A DNA stretch of 9,098 nucleotides. Source: an uncultured Brachyspira sp. GTDB lineage: Bacteria > Spirochaetota > Brachyspiria > Brachyspirales > Brachyspiraceae. The number at the start of each line of letters is the position of its first letter. Within the stretch, counting starts at the first letter, position 1. Below, piece after piece: positions 1 through 6,122 of this stretch. The position numbers were made by a program, and so were the translations under genes. The stretch covers positions 1-9,098 of the forward strand of contig CAKVCJ010000061.1 of NCBI GenBank assembly GCA_934725655.1, in the 5' to 3' direction. The notes under the pieces are model-generated. The model saw only the letters and a program-made list of their open reading frames with translations, searched no databases and was not told where the DNA came from.

Positions 1-218
1 GAATGGTTACTTCTATAGTAAAAGTAAAAAATGGAAAATTAAAAATGCTTCCTGTAAAAACTAAAGAACCTATAGATAAATCAAAAATTAATGAATGTTT
101 GGAAGCTCTAAAAAATATAGAAGTTACTGCTCCTGTTCATATTGGAGATATTGTAGTTCAAAATGCTGCTGGGGTTAATATAATTGCTACAAGAAACATT
201 GAAATAAAAAATAGTTGA
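1..218 (+). CDS. DUF1667-family protein, C-terminal part (5' end outside window)
   Basis: About 71 C-terminal residues of a protein that enters from the left edge, ending in TGA at 216-218. The visible sequence has the features I recall for the C-terminal half of DUF1667 proteins: a 'VTSIVKVKNGKLKMLPVKT' stretch, then 'APVHIGDIVVQNAAGVNIIATRNI'. Full-length members are about 115-120 residues and begin with a cysteine-rich segment, so roughly the first 45 residues are missing. The ATG at position 3 falls where the family has an internal residue just after a conserved Arg, so it is probably not the true start. In other bacteria this small protein is commonly encoded beside an FAD-dependent glycerol-3-phosphate dehydrogenase-like oxidoreductase and an NAD(P)/FAD oxidoreductase; such genes are predicted just upstream, but this cannot be seen. 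Its biochemical role is not established. Confidence 0.8.
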   Translation, partial: MVTSIVKVKNGKLKMLPVKTKEPIDKSKINECLEALKNIEVTAPVHIGDIVVQNAAGVNIIATRNIEIKNS

Positions 219-230
219 TAATTTTTTATT
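203..230 (+). terminator. Weak AT-only hairpin at the end of the DUF1667 gene
   Basis: A perfect 10-bp inverted repeat, AATAAAAAAT (203-212) and ATTTTTTATT (221-230), with an 8-nt loop that contains the stop codon. The 3' arm is T-rich, as in an intrinsic terminator. The stem has no G-C pair, so it would be weak and could be a chance product of base composition. Confidence 0.3.
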
Positions 231-239
231 AATATGTAT

Positions 240-267
240 TTGACTTTTATTGTTTTATCAATATAAT
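240..267 (+). promoter_or_regulatory. Sigma-70-type promoter of the cca-coaX operon
   Basis: A -35 TTGACT (240-245) and a perfect -10 TATAAT (262-267) are separated by 16 bp. Transcription would begin near 274, giving a leader of about 86 nt before the GTG start at 360. A second, weaker candidate lies downstream: TTGTAA (296-301), 16 bp, TATACT (318-323). It would give a leader of about 30 nt. Confidence 0.75.
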
Positions 268-359
268 GATTTCGTTTTTCATTAGTTTTATAAATTTGTA
301 ATTAAAATAAAATTGTATATACTATAAAGAATAAAAAATAAAAAGTTGGATAGCAATTA

Positions 360-1754
360 GTGAAAAAAATATTTACAACCATACCGCATGCAATAAAAGA
401 AATAGCAAGAATATTACATATAGAAGGTTTTAAATGCTTTCTTGTAGGAGGGGCTGTAAGAGACTCTATAATGGGTATAACGCCTCACGAATATGACATC
501 ACCACAGATGCCAAGCCGGAAGACGTGCAGAGAATGTTTAAATACACCGTTCCTACAGGAATAAAACATGGAACTGTATTAGTAATAATAGAAGATATGC
601 ATGTAGAAATTACTACTTTCAGAAGCGACGGCAATTATAGCGACGGAAGACACCCAGATAAAGTAGAATATGCCTCTAATATAGAAGAAGATTTGCCTCG
701 AAGAGATTTAACTATTAATGCTATGGCATATAATGTATTAGACGGCACATTGATAGATATGTTTGACGGCATGAAAGATATAAAAAGAAAAATTGTGCGT
801 TCTGTTGGAAATCCTTATGAAAGATTTAGCGAAGATGGCCTTAGAATAATGAGGGCTATCAGATTTGCTACAAAACTCAATTTTGATATAGAAAAAGAAA
901 CATTTGAAGCTATATGTCATTCTACAGGAATGCTTGCTTCTATTGCATCTGAAAGAATAAGAGAAGAGTTTAATGGAATACTTTTATCAAATAATCCTTT
1001 CAGAGGCATAGAATTGCTTAGAAAAACTGGGGTTCTTCCTTTAATTATGCCTGAATTAATGCAAGGCTTTGGGGTTAATCAGAATAAATTTCATAAATAC
1101 GATGTTTATTATCATATACTTCATACTATACAAGCTGTAGAACCGTTAGAAAATGATCAATTGACTTTGCTTGTACGATTAGCGGCATTATTTCATGATA
1201 TTGCCAAACCTATGGTTCAAAAGAAAGTATCAAAACAAGATGACCCTGTTTACTACAATCATGAGGTTGTGGGCTCTTCTGTTGCTAAAAAAATAATGAA
1301 AAGACTAAAATATTCTAATGCTGAAATAGAGTTCGTGACTCTTTTAGTAAGACAGCATATGTTTTATTATCAAGATGAGTGGACTGATGGTGCTGTTAGA
1401 AGGTTTATGCGTGCTGTTGGAGTTGAAAATATTAAGCCTTTATTAAAATTAAGAGAAGCAGATAGAATCGGAAGCGGTAATAGAAAAGATAAAGAAAGCA
1501 AAGCTATTCCAAAACTTTTAGCAAGAATAGATAAAATTATAGAAGCAGAAAATGCTATTACTGTAAAAGATTTAAAAATCGATGGAAATGATTTAATTAA
1601 AGAGTTCAATTTGAAGCAAGGTCCTATGATAGGTAAAATACTTAATTATCTATTAGATTTAATATTAGATGAACCTGAATTAAATGACAGAGACCTACTG
1701 ATAGAAAAAACTAAAAATTTTTTGGAAAGCAATAATATTAATAATGGGGCTTAA
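360..1754 (+). CDS. cca: CCA tRNA nucleotidyltransferase / poly(A) polymerase family, with HD domain
   Basis: A 464-residue class II nucleotidyltransferase, probably adding CCA to tRNA 3' ends in the cytoplasm. The N-terminal head has the nucleotide-binding LVGGAVRD (28-35), the metal-site region PHEYDITTD (42-50), RRDLTINAM (114-122) and the base-selecting EDGLR (158-162). The neck follows, then an HD phosphohydrolase domain with FHDIAKP (H279-D280). 'INAMA' and the HD domain resemble bacterial CCA-adding enzymes more than E. coli-type poly(A) polymerase, but sequence alone does not settle this. Oddity: the first metal-binding Asp of the usual D-x-D appears as Glu44 (E44-Y45-D46). The start is GTG at 360; the family's N-terminal spacing before GGAVRD fits it, and a weak GGA (348-350) lies 9 nt upstream. 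It is the first gene of a two-gene unit with coaX, 2 bp downstream. Confidence 0.9.
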   Translation: MKKIFTTIPHAIKEIARILHIEGFKCFLVGGAVRDSIMGITPHEYDITTDAKPEDVQRMFKYTVPTGIKHGTVLVIIEDMHVEITTFRSDGNYSDGRHPDKVEYASNIEEDLPRRDLTINAMAYNVLDGTLIDMFDGMKDIKRKIVRSVGNPYERFSEDGLRIMRAIRFATKLNFDIEKETFEAICHSTGMLASIASERIREEFNGILLSNNPFRGIELLRKTGVLPLIMPELMQGFGVNQNKFHKYDVYYHILHTIQAVEPLENDQLTLLVRLAALFHDIAKPMVQKKVSKQDDPVYYNHEVVGSSVAKKIMKRLKYSNAEIEFVTLLVRQHMFYYQDEWTDGAVRRFMRAVGVENIKPLLKLREADRIGSGNRKDKESKAIPKLLARIDKIIEAENAITVKDLKIDGNDLIKEFNLKQGPMIGKILNYLLDLILDEPELNDRDLLIEKTKNFLESNNINNGA

Positions 1755-1756
1755 GG

Positions 1757-2539
1757 ATGTACTTGATAGGAGATATTGGAAATACAAGAATAAAATCAGC
1801 TATATTTGATGACGATCACAATCCAATATATTTTAATGCTAATGAACATAATGCTTTAGGGTTATTTAAAACTTTAAGAGAAATAAAAGAAAATTTTGAC
1901 GGAAAAATAGATAAGGTTTTTTACAGCAGTGTATCTTTTAAAGTAAATGATATGTTTGTATCATCAGTAAAAGATATCTTAAAAAAAGATGTATACAGAG
2001 TCACACATAAAGATATAAAATTAAAAGATAATATGTATGAGCCTAAAGATTCTGTTGGGATAGATAGGATACTTTCAACTTATGCCTCCGTATGTTTAGA
2101 GGGCTTCAATGAAGAAAATAAATATGCTTCTGTTGTTATAGATATGGGTACGGCAACAACTATAAGTATTATGCTTTCAGATTTTGTATTTTTAGGCGGT
2201 ATGATTATGCCTGGTACTAAAACTAGTTCTTTTGCTCTATCAAGAAAAACTTCTCTTCCATATTTTAATATAGGTATAATTGATGATTTGCCTAATCCTA
2301 TTAATACTAAAGTTCAAGATGCTTTAATAGCGGGCTCTATTTATAACACAATAGGTGCTGTAAACTATAGCGTATTAGAAATAAAAAAAGAAATCAAAGA
2401 AAAATATAATCTAAAAAGTAAAATATTTCTCACAGGCGGCATATCCAATTTAAAACTATTAAAATGTAAAATATACCCTTATTTAGTATTACAGGGAATA
2501 TATTTTAATATGATAGATACCTATTATGGAAGAAAATAA
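1757..2539 (+). CDS. coaX: Type III pantothenate kinase (CoaX)
   Basis: A 260-residue cytoplasmic kinase that phosphorylates pantothenate with ATP, the first committed step of coenzyme A synthesis. The usual length is about 255. All three ASKHA-fold signatures are present: DIGNTR at 6-11 (phosphate-binding), G-I-D-R at 101-104 with the presumed catalytic Asp103, and DMGTATT at 129-135. Later come GGMIMPG and the C-terminal FLTGGIS strand-turn typical of the family. Type III enzymes differ from CoaA in needing a monovalent cation and resisting CoA feedback (family knowledge). The ATG lies 2 bp after the cca stop codon, so translation is probably coupled; a GGGG at 1746-1749 inside the cca 3' end may serve as ribosome site. 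The start fits because DIGNT normally lies within the first ten residues. No clear terminator follows in the 128-bp gap before ptsH. Confidence 0.93.
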   Translation: MYLIGDIGNTRIKSAIFDDDHNPIYFNANEHNALGLFKTLREIKENFDGKIDKVFYSSVSFKVNDMFVSSVKDILKKDVYRVTHKDIKLKDNMYEPKDSVGIDRILSTYASVCLEGFNEENKYASVVIDMGTATTISIMLSDFVFLGGMIMPGTKTSSFALSRKTSLPYFNIGIIDDLPNPINTKVQDALIAGSIYNTIGAVNYSVLEIKKEIKEKYNLKSKIFLTGGISNLKLLKCKIYPYLVLQGIYFNMIDTYYGRK

Positions 2540-2608
2540 TTTTTATGTTATAGTACTTGCATTTTATATATAAATATTGTATCTTTTTTGTACTAAAATA
2601 TTTCTTAT

Positions 2609-2636
2609 TTGACAAAACATAAAAAACTGCTATACT
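2609..2636 (+). promoter_or_regulatory. Promoter of ptsHI, with extended -10
   Basis: A perfect -35 TTGACA (2609-2614), a 16-bp spacer and -10 TATACT (2631-2636), preceded by TGC (2628-2630), which makes an extended -10. The start of transcription should be near 2643, leaving a leader of about 25 nt. This would be a strong promoter. No cre-like site or antiterminator stem was recognised around it. Confidence 0.85.
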
Positions 2637-2655
2637 TTAATATATAATATGTAAA

Positions 2656-2662
2656 AAAGGAG
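2656..2662 (+). promoter_or_regulatory. Strong ribosome binding site of ptsH
   Basis: AAAGGAG ends 5 nt before the ATG at 2668. It is one of the best Shine-Dalgarno sequences in the window, consistent with high HPr production, and it fixes the start codon. Confidence 0.85.
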
Positions 2663-2667
2663 TTTAT

Positions 2668-2934
2668 ATGACTAAAGGACAAGTTACTATACAAAATGAA
2701 ACAGGACTTCATGCAAGACCTGGCAATGAATTTGTTACATTTATAAAAAGTTTAACTAATTGTAAAGTAGAAATAGAAAATGAAGCAGGAAAGAAAGTTA
2801 ATGCTTCATCACTTTTAAAAGTATTATCTCTCGGAGTGAAGAAAGGTTCTGTTCTAACTATATATTGCGACGGTGAAAATGAAGAAGAAGCTTTGAAAAA
2901 AATACAAGACTTTTTAGCTAATTTAAAAGATTAA
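2668..2934 (+). CDS. ptsH: Phosphocarrier protein HPr
   Basis: An 88-residue cytoplasmic phosphocarrier of the phosphoenolpyruvate:sugar phosphotransferase system. It accepts phosphate from Enzyme I on His15 and passes it to sugar-specific EIIA domains. His15 sits in the standard context TGLHARP (12-18). The second conserved segment, NASSLLKVLSLG (45-56), aligns with the 'NLKSIMGVMSLG' region of Bacillus subtilis HPr, so Ser48 corresponds to the regulatory Ser46 phosphorylated by HPr kinase; the shift comes from two extra residues between the motifs. Residues after the active site are unusual (GNE instead of the common A-x-x). It is the first gene of ptsHI: ptsI starts 20 bp downstream with no terminator between. 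Length and motifs are normal for the family. Confidence 0.95.
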   Translation: MTKGQVTIQNETGLHARPGNEFVTFIKSLTNCKVEIENEAGKKVNASSLLKVLSLGVKKGSVLTIYCDGENEEEALKKIQDFLANLKD

Positions 2935-2954
2935 TATCAATTGGAAAATAAGTT

Positions 2955-4700
2955 ATGGAAAAAAGAATTACTGGTATTGGGGTATCTCCCGGTATAGCTA
3001 TAGGTAAAATTTATATATTTAACCCTGAAAAAATAGAGCTTAATAAATGTCCATGCAAAGACCCTAATCAAGAAAAAGTAAAACTCCTTGAGGCTAGAAA
3101 TAAAACTAAAGAGCAACTTGAAAAAATAAAAGAGATAGCATCTAAAAAAGTTTCTGAAGAGAAAGCTAGTATATTTGATGCTCATATTACTTTGCTTGAG
3201 GATGAAGATTTATTAGAAGAAGTTAATAACATTATTAGTGATGATAAAGTTGCTGCTGATTATGCTTTATCTAAAGGGATAGAAGTATATAAAGAGATTT
3301 TAGGCGAAGTGGAAGATGAATATCTAAGAGAGAGAGCTAATGATTTAACTGATATAGCAGAGAGATGGATAAGAAATATTAGAGGAGAGAAGATATTAGA
3401 TTTATCTGTTCTTCCAGAAAATTCAATAGTTGTAGCTAGAGATTTAACCCCTTCAGATACTGCTAACTTAGATTTAGATAATACATTAGGCTTCATTACA
3501 GAAATAGGCGGCCGTACTTCGCATACTTCCATTATGGCAAGGTCCTTAGAAATTCCTGCTGTTGTTGGTATTGGTGAAATAATTAAAGAAGTAAAAAATG
3601 AAGATATTATTATATTAAATGGTAATACTGGCGGAGTAATTATAAATCCAACTGAAAAATCTATAGAAGAGTGTGAAAAATTAAAAGAAGAATTTGATAA
3701 AAAAAGAGCTTTATTAAAAGAATATGCCCATAGAGATGCTATATCTAAAGATGGTACAAAAATAAGAGTTTATGCTAATATTGGTTCTCCTGCAGATTTA
3801 GGCGGGGTATTAAAAAACGGGGCTGATGGTATTGGACTTTATAGAACAGAGTTTCTTTTTATGGAAAATACAAATTTCCCTACAGAAGATGAACAATTCA
3901 AAGCATACAAAGAAGTTGCTGAGGCTATGAGCGGACATACTGTTACAATAAGAACTATGGATATTGGCGGAGATAAATATTTGCCTTATTTAGAGATGCC
4001 GAAAGAAGAAAATCCTGCTTTAGGTTGGAGAGCTTTAAGGATATGTTTAGATAAGCCTTCTATTATAAAAACACAATTTAGGGCTTTGCTTAGAGCTTCT
4101 GCTTTCGGAAAAATAAAAATTATGCTTCCTATGATAGTATCTATAGAAGAATTAAGAAAGGCCAAAAATATATTTAATGAATGTAAATTAGAATTAATGA
4201 AAGAAAATATAGCTTTTAATGAGGCATTAGAGTTGGGAATGATGATAGAGACTCCTTCTGTTGTATTTAGAGCTGAAGCTTTTGCAAGAGAATCTGATTT
4301 CTTTTCTATAGGTACAAACGACTTAACTCAATATACTTTGGCTTCTGACAGAGGTAATGAAAAAATTGCTTCTATATGCGATCCTTATAACCCTTCTGTG
4401 CTTATCGCCATCAAAATGGCTATAGACGGTGCCCATTCTAATGGTATTATCATATCTATGTGCGGAGAGCTTGCTGGTGATTTACTTGCTGTGCCTTTAT
4501 TATTTGGATTAGGCCTTGATGTATTTTCTATGTCTGCTATATCTGTACCTGAGGTAAAAAAGATGATTATATCTTTAGATAAAAAAGAATGTGCTATGCT
4601 TGCTAAAAGGGTTCTAACATTATCTACGGCAGAAGAAGTAAAAGCTGAACTGCTTAGATTCTTAGAAGTTCATGAAAGAGGCGAAACTATAAGTTATTAA
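2955..4700 (+). CDS. ptsI: PTS Enzyme I, phosphoenolpyruvate-protein phosphotransferase
   Basis: A 581-residue cytoplasmic enzyme that takes phosphate from phosphoenolpyruvate and gives it to HPr, the first step of all PTS sugar uptake. The N-terminal part (about 1-240) contains the HPr-binding helices and the phosphohistidine loop GGRTSHTS, with His190 as the phosphorylated residue. The C-terminal barrel holds the PEP and magnesium site: YRTEFLFM (Arg297), RTMDIGGDK (Arg333), MMIETPS (Glu432), SIGTNDLTQY (Asn455, Asp456) and MCGELAGD (Cys503, the catalytic proton donor). Each lies one residue beyond its E. coli counterpart, and the length is typical, so the enzyme appears intact. A GGA (2943-2945) lies 9 nt before the ATG. 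It is co-transcribed with ptsH and ends at a strong hairpin. No sugar-specific EII gene is in the window. Confidence 0.97.
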   Translation: MEKRITGIGVSPGIAIGKIYIFNPEKIELNKCPCKDPNQEKVKLLEARNKTKEQLEKIKEIASKKVSEEKASIFDAHITLLEDEDLLEEVNNIISDDKVAADYALSKGIEVYKEILGEVEDEYLRERANDLTDIAERWIRNIRGEKILDLSVLPENSIVVARDLTPSDTANLDLDNTLGFITEIGGRTSHTSIMARSLEIPAVVGIGEIIKEVKNEDIIILNGNTGGVIINPTEKSIEECEKLKEEFDKKRALLKEYAHRDAISKDGTKIRVYANIGSPADLGGVLKNGADGIGLYRTEFLFMENTNFPTEDEQFKAYKEVAEAMSGHTVTIRTMDIGGDKYLPYLEMPKEENPALGWRALRICLDKPSIIKTQFRALLRASAFGKIKIMLPMIVSIEELRKAKNIFNECKLELMKENIAFNEALELGMMIETPSVVFRAEAFARESDFFSIGTNDLTQYTLASDRGNEKIASICDPYNPSVLIAIKMAIDGAHSNGIIISMCGELAGDLLAVPLLFGLGLDVFSMSAISVPEVKKMIISLDKKECAMLAKRVLTLSTAEEVKAELLRFLEVHERGETISY

Positions 4701-4718
4701 TAAACAATATTAGAAAAT

Positions 4719-4757
4719 AAAAAGGAGTTTTCAATATGAATTGAAGCTCCTTTTTTT
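4719..4757. terminator. Bidirectional intrinsic terminator between ptsI and the M30-like gene
   Basis: The 5' arm AAAAAGGAG plus TTCAAT pairs with ATTGAA plus CTCCTTTTT around an ATGA loop (4736-4739), with one T·G wobble and one bulged T. On the plus strand it ends in seven T (4751-4757), 18 bp after the ptsI stop. On the minus strand the five A at 4719-4723 read as T, so it also ends the convergent gene whose stop is at 4772. Confidence 0.9.
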
Positions 4758-4771
4758 AATAATGATATTTA

Positions 4772-5968
4772 TCATTTCAATAATATATTTCTATATTTAG
4801 GCTTAGCATTACTTATTACTTCCAAATAAGAATTAGTTTGTGCTGATGATTTTGAACTCCTTAAAATAGAACTGCTGATAGAAGCTAATGTAATATTTAT
4901 AGCAGTAGGATAACTGCCAGCATATGTATCACTATTTAATAATATCAATGAATTACCATTCTGCTTAGTTTTTAGAAAAGTATTTCCAGTATCAACACTT
5001 CCTATATTATAGGAATTAAAAACTAATAAAGCACCAGGATATAAAGGTATAGATGTATTAATAGTACTTTTAATTTTATTAATTTTAGCACCAGATACAA
5101 CCCCATTATTAATATCTTCTATCCATTTAAGTAATAATTCATCCCAGCTTGAAGAAATTGCCGCAGCTGTAGATAAAACCCTATTATATGATGAAGTAGA
5201 TTTGAAAGCTGCAATATTTTTAAATACATTCTCATCATAAGAACTTTTTACATAAAGCCAGTTCATAAAAACAGAAGCAGAAGGATAATTAGCAAATACA
5301 TTTATAGGCAAATCCCAAGTATAAAAACAATAATAATTTATATTATTAAATTCTATATTTCTGCTTTTTATAGTAGCTTCATTAAATAAAACAGAAGTAG
5401 ATTCTGATAAAGCCTCATTAAGCCATACATCCATCTCTCTTCCATTTAATAATACATTAACATTATAATTTATTAAATGCTGTAATTCATGCAATATTGT
5501 ACCAGCCATATAGTTCGGATTATCATTAAGACCTGATAAATCCATATAAAGCATATCAGCATTATTGCCTTGACCATCTATTAAATCTGCAGGATTAAAA
5601 TAGCCATTAAGTATAGAACCGCTGCCAGATTCAGGATTTAAATTTAAAAATAAAATAATAATTTTGCCATTATTATCAACATCTGTGTGATTGCCGTAAA
5701 TTGATTTCTCTTTCTCATAATTCTTCTCAAACTCTTCACAAACTAAATCTAAACTGCTGTAATTATAGCTTTCACCCTTTTCTATATATACTATTAAATT
5801 TTCTGTCTCTTTAGCAATACTTGCCCTTATAAAATCTGAAGATAATCCGCTTCCAGATGAAGATGCTCTGTATACAGAAAAACCTTCAGTGTTAATAGAA
5901 GAAAATGGGCTGTAACAAGAAATTAAAATTGAACTGAGAAGAGTGATAAAAATTAATTTGAAATTCAT
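4772..5968 (-). CDS. Putative surface lipoprotein, M30/hyicolysin-like zinc metallopeptidase
   Basis: A 398-residue predicted lipoprotein. The N-terminus is a signal peptide with a hydrophobic core and lipobox LISC (15-18), so Cys18 would be lipidated and the protein anchored outside the inner membrane or on the cell surface. A Ser/Gly-rich linker (20-45) follows. The peptidase motif is HELQH (160-164): His160 and His164 as zinc ligands, Glu161 as general base. WLNEALSES (182-190) follows, where Glu185 is the likely third ligand; this order matches the M30 (hyicolysin) family. Before it, DVDNNGK (96-102) resembles a calcium-binding loop. The C-terminal 100 residues look beta-rich and unassigned. 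Substrate is unknown. AGGA (5981-5984) lies 12 nt upstream of the ATG, a long spacing. Transcribed alone, divergent from the EFR1 gene. Family assignment is moderately sure; protease activity is inferred. Confidence 0.8.
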   Translation of the reverse strand: MNFKLIFITLLSSILISCYSPFSSINTEGFSVYRASSSGSGLSSDFIRASIAKETENLIVYIEKGESYNYSSLDLVCEEFEKNYEKEKSIYGNHTDVDNNGKIIILFLNLNPESGSGSILNGYFNPADLIDGQGNNADMLYMDLSGLNDNPNYMAGTILHELQHLINYNVNVLLNGREMDVWLNEALSESTSVLFNEATIKSRNIEFNNINYYCFYTWDLPINVFANYPSASVFMNWLYVKSSYDENVFKNIAAFKSTSSYNRVLSTAAAISSSWDELLLKWIEDINNGVVSGAKINKIKSTINTSIPLYPGALLVFNSYNIGSVDTGNTFLKTKQNGNSLILLNSDTYAGSYPTAINITLASISSSILRSSKSSAQTNSYLEVISNAKPKYRNILLK

Positions 5969-5997
5969 ATATATAAAATATCCTAATCTTTATTTAT

Positions 5998-6025
5998 ATT
6001 TTAACTATTTATTATCAAAAGTCAA
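5998..6025 (-). promoter_or_regulatory. Promoter of the M30-like lipoprotein gene
   Basis: Read on the minus strand: -35 TTGACT (6025-6020), a 16-bp spacer, and -10 TAAAAT (6003-5998). The start of transcription should be near 5991, giving a short leader of about 22 nt that contains the AGGA ribosome site. Confidence 0.7.
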
Positions 6026-6051
6026 GTATACTCACAAAAACTTTTAAATAG

Positions 6052-6076
6052 AAACATAACTTTAAATATTATGTTT
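6052..6076. repeat. Inverted repeat in the divergent control region
   Basis: A perfect 8-bp inverted repeat, AAACATAA (6052-6059) and TTATGTTT (6069-6076), with a 9-nt spacer. It lies between the two divergent promoters, and the spacer contains the likely -35 element of the EFR1 promoter (TTTAAA, 6061-6066). This placement suits an operator. A run of T follows (6074-6080), so a weak hairpin is the alternative reading. Confidence 0.45.
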
Positions 6077-6088
6077 TTTTGTTATAAT
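6061..6088 (+). promoter_or_regulatory. Promoter of the EFR1 gene with overlapping PerR-box-like sequence
   Basis: A perfect -10 TATAAT (6083-6088) preceded by TGT (6080-6082) makes an extended -10. The -35 is weak (TTTAAA, 6061-6066, 16-bp spacer). The stretch 6082-6096 matches the Bacillus PerR box TTATAATNATTATAA at 13 of 14 defined positions and overlaps the -10, and a 7-bp inverted repeat AATAATT/AATTATT (6086-6092, 6097-6103) lies at the expected start of transcription. The match may be chance in AT-rich DNA. Confidence 0.6.
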
Positions 6089-6122
6089 AATTAAAAAATT
6101 ATTAAAAGGTATTTATAATAAT

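Noticed and set aside
3..5. ATG at position 3 as the start of a 71-residue gene.
   Set aside because: The conserved family sequence continues upstream of it and no ribosome site can be seen, so it is more likely internal to a longer gene.
738..920. Minus-strand open frame inside cca (and similarly 1370-1609).
   Set aside because: It lies opposite a well-supported gene, its product is low-complexity and resembles nothing I know, and no promoter or ribosome site precedes it.
2540..2608. Possible terminator or attenuator after coaX: TAGTAC and GTACTA are inverted about 35-40 nt apart, and TTATATATAA is a short palindrome.
   Set aside because: The arms are only 6 bp with a long AT loop and no properly placed T run; nothing stable enough to call.
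2937..3532. Minus-strand open frames opposite ptsI (2937-3185 and 3260-3532).
   Set aside because: Antisense shadows of conserved Enzyme I coding sequence, with Phe/Leu/Ser-rich products expected from reverse reading of AT-rich codons.
4721..4745. AAAGGAG followed by ATG AAT TGA looks like a ribosome site with a two-codon reading frame.
   Set aside because: All of it lies within the arms and loop of the ptsI terminator hairpin; the GGAG is simply the complement of CTCC in the 3' arm.
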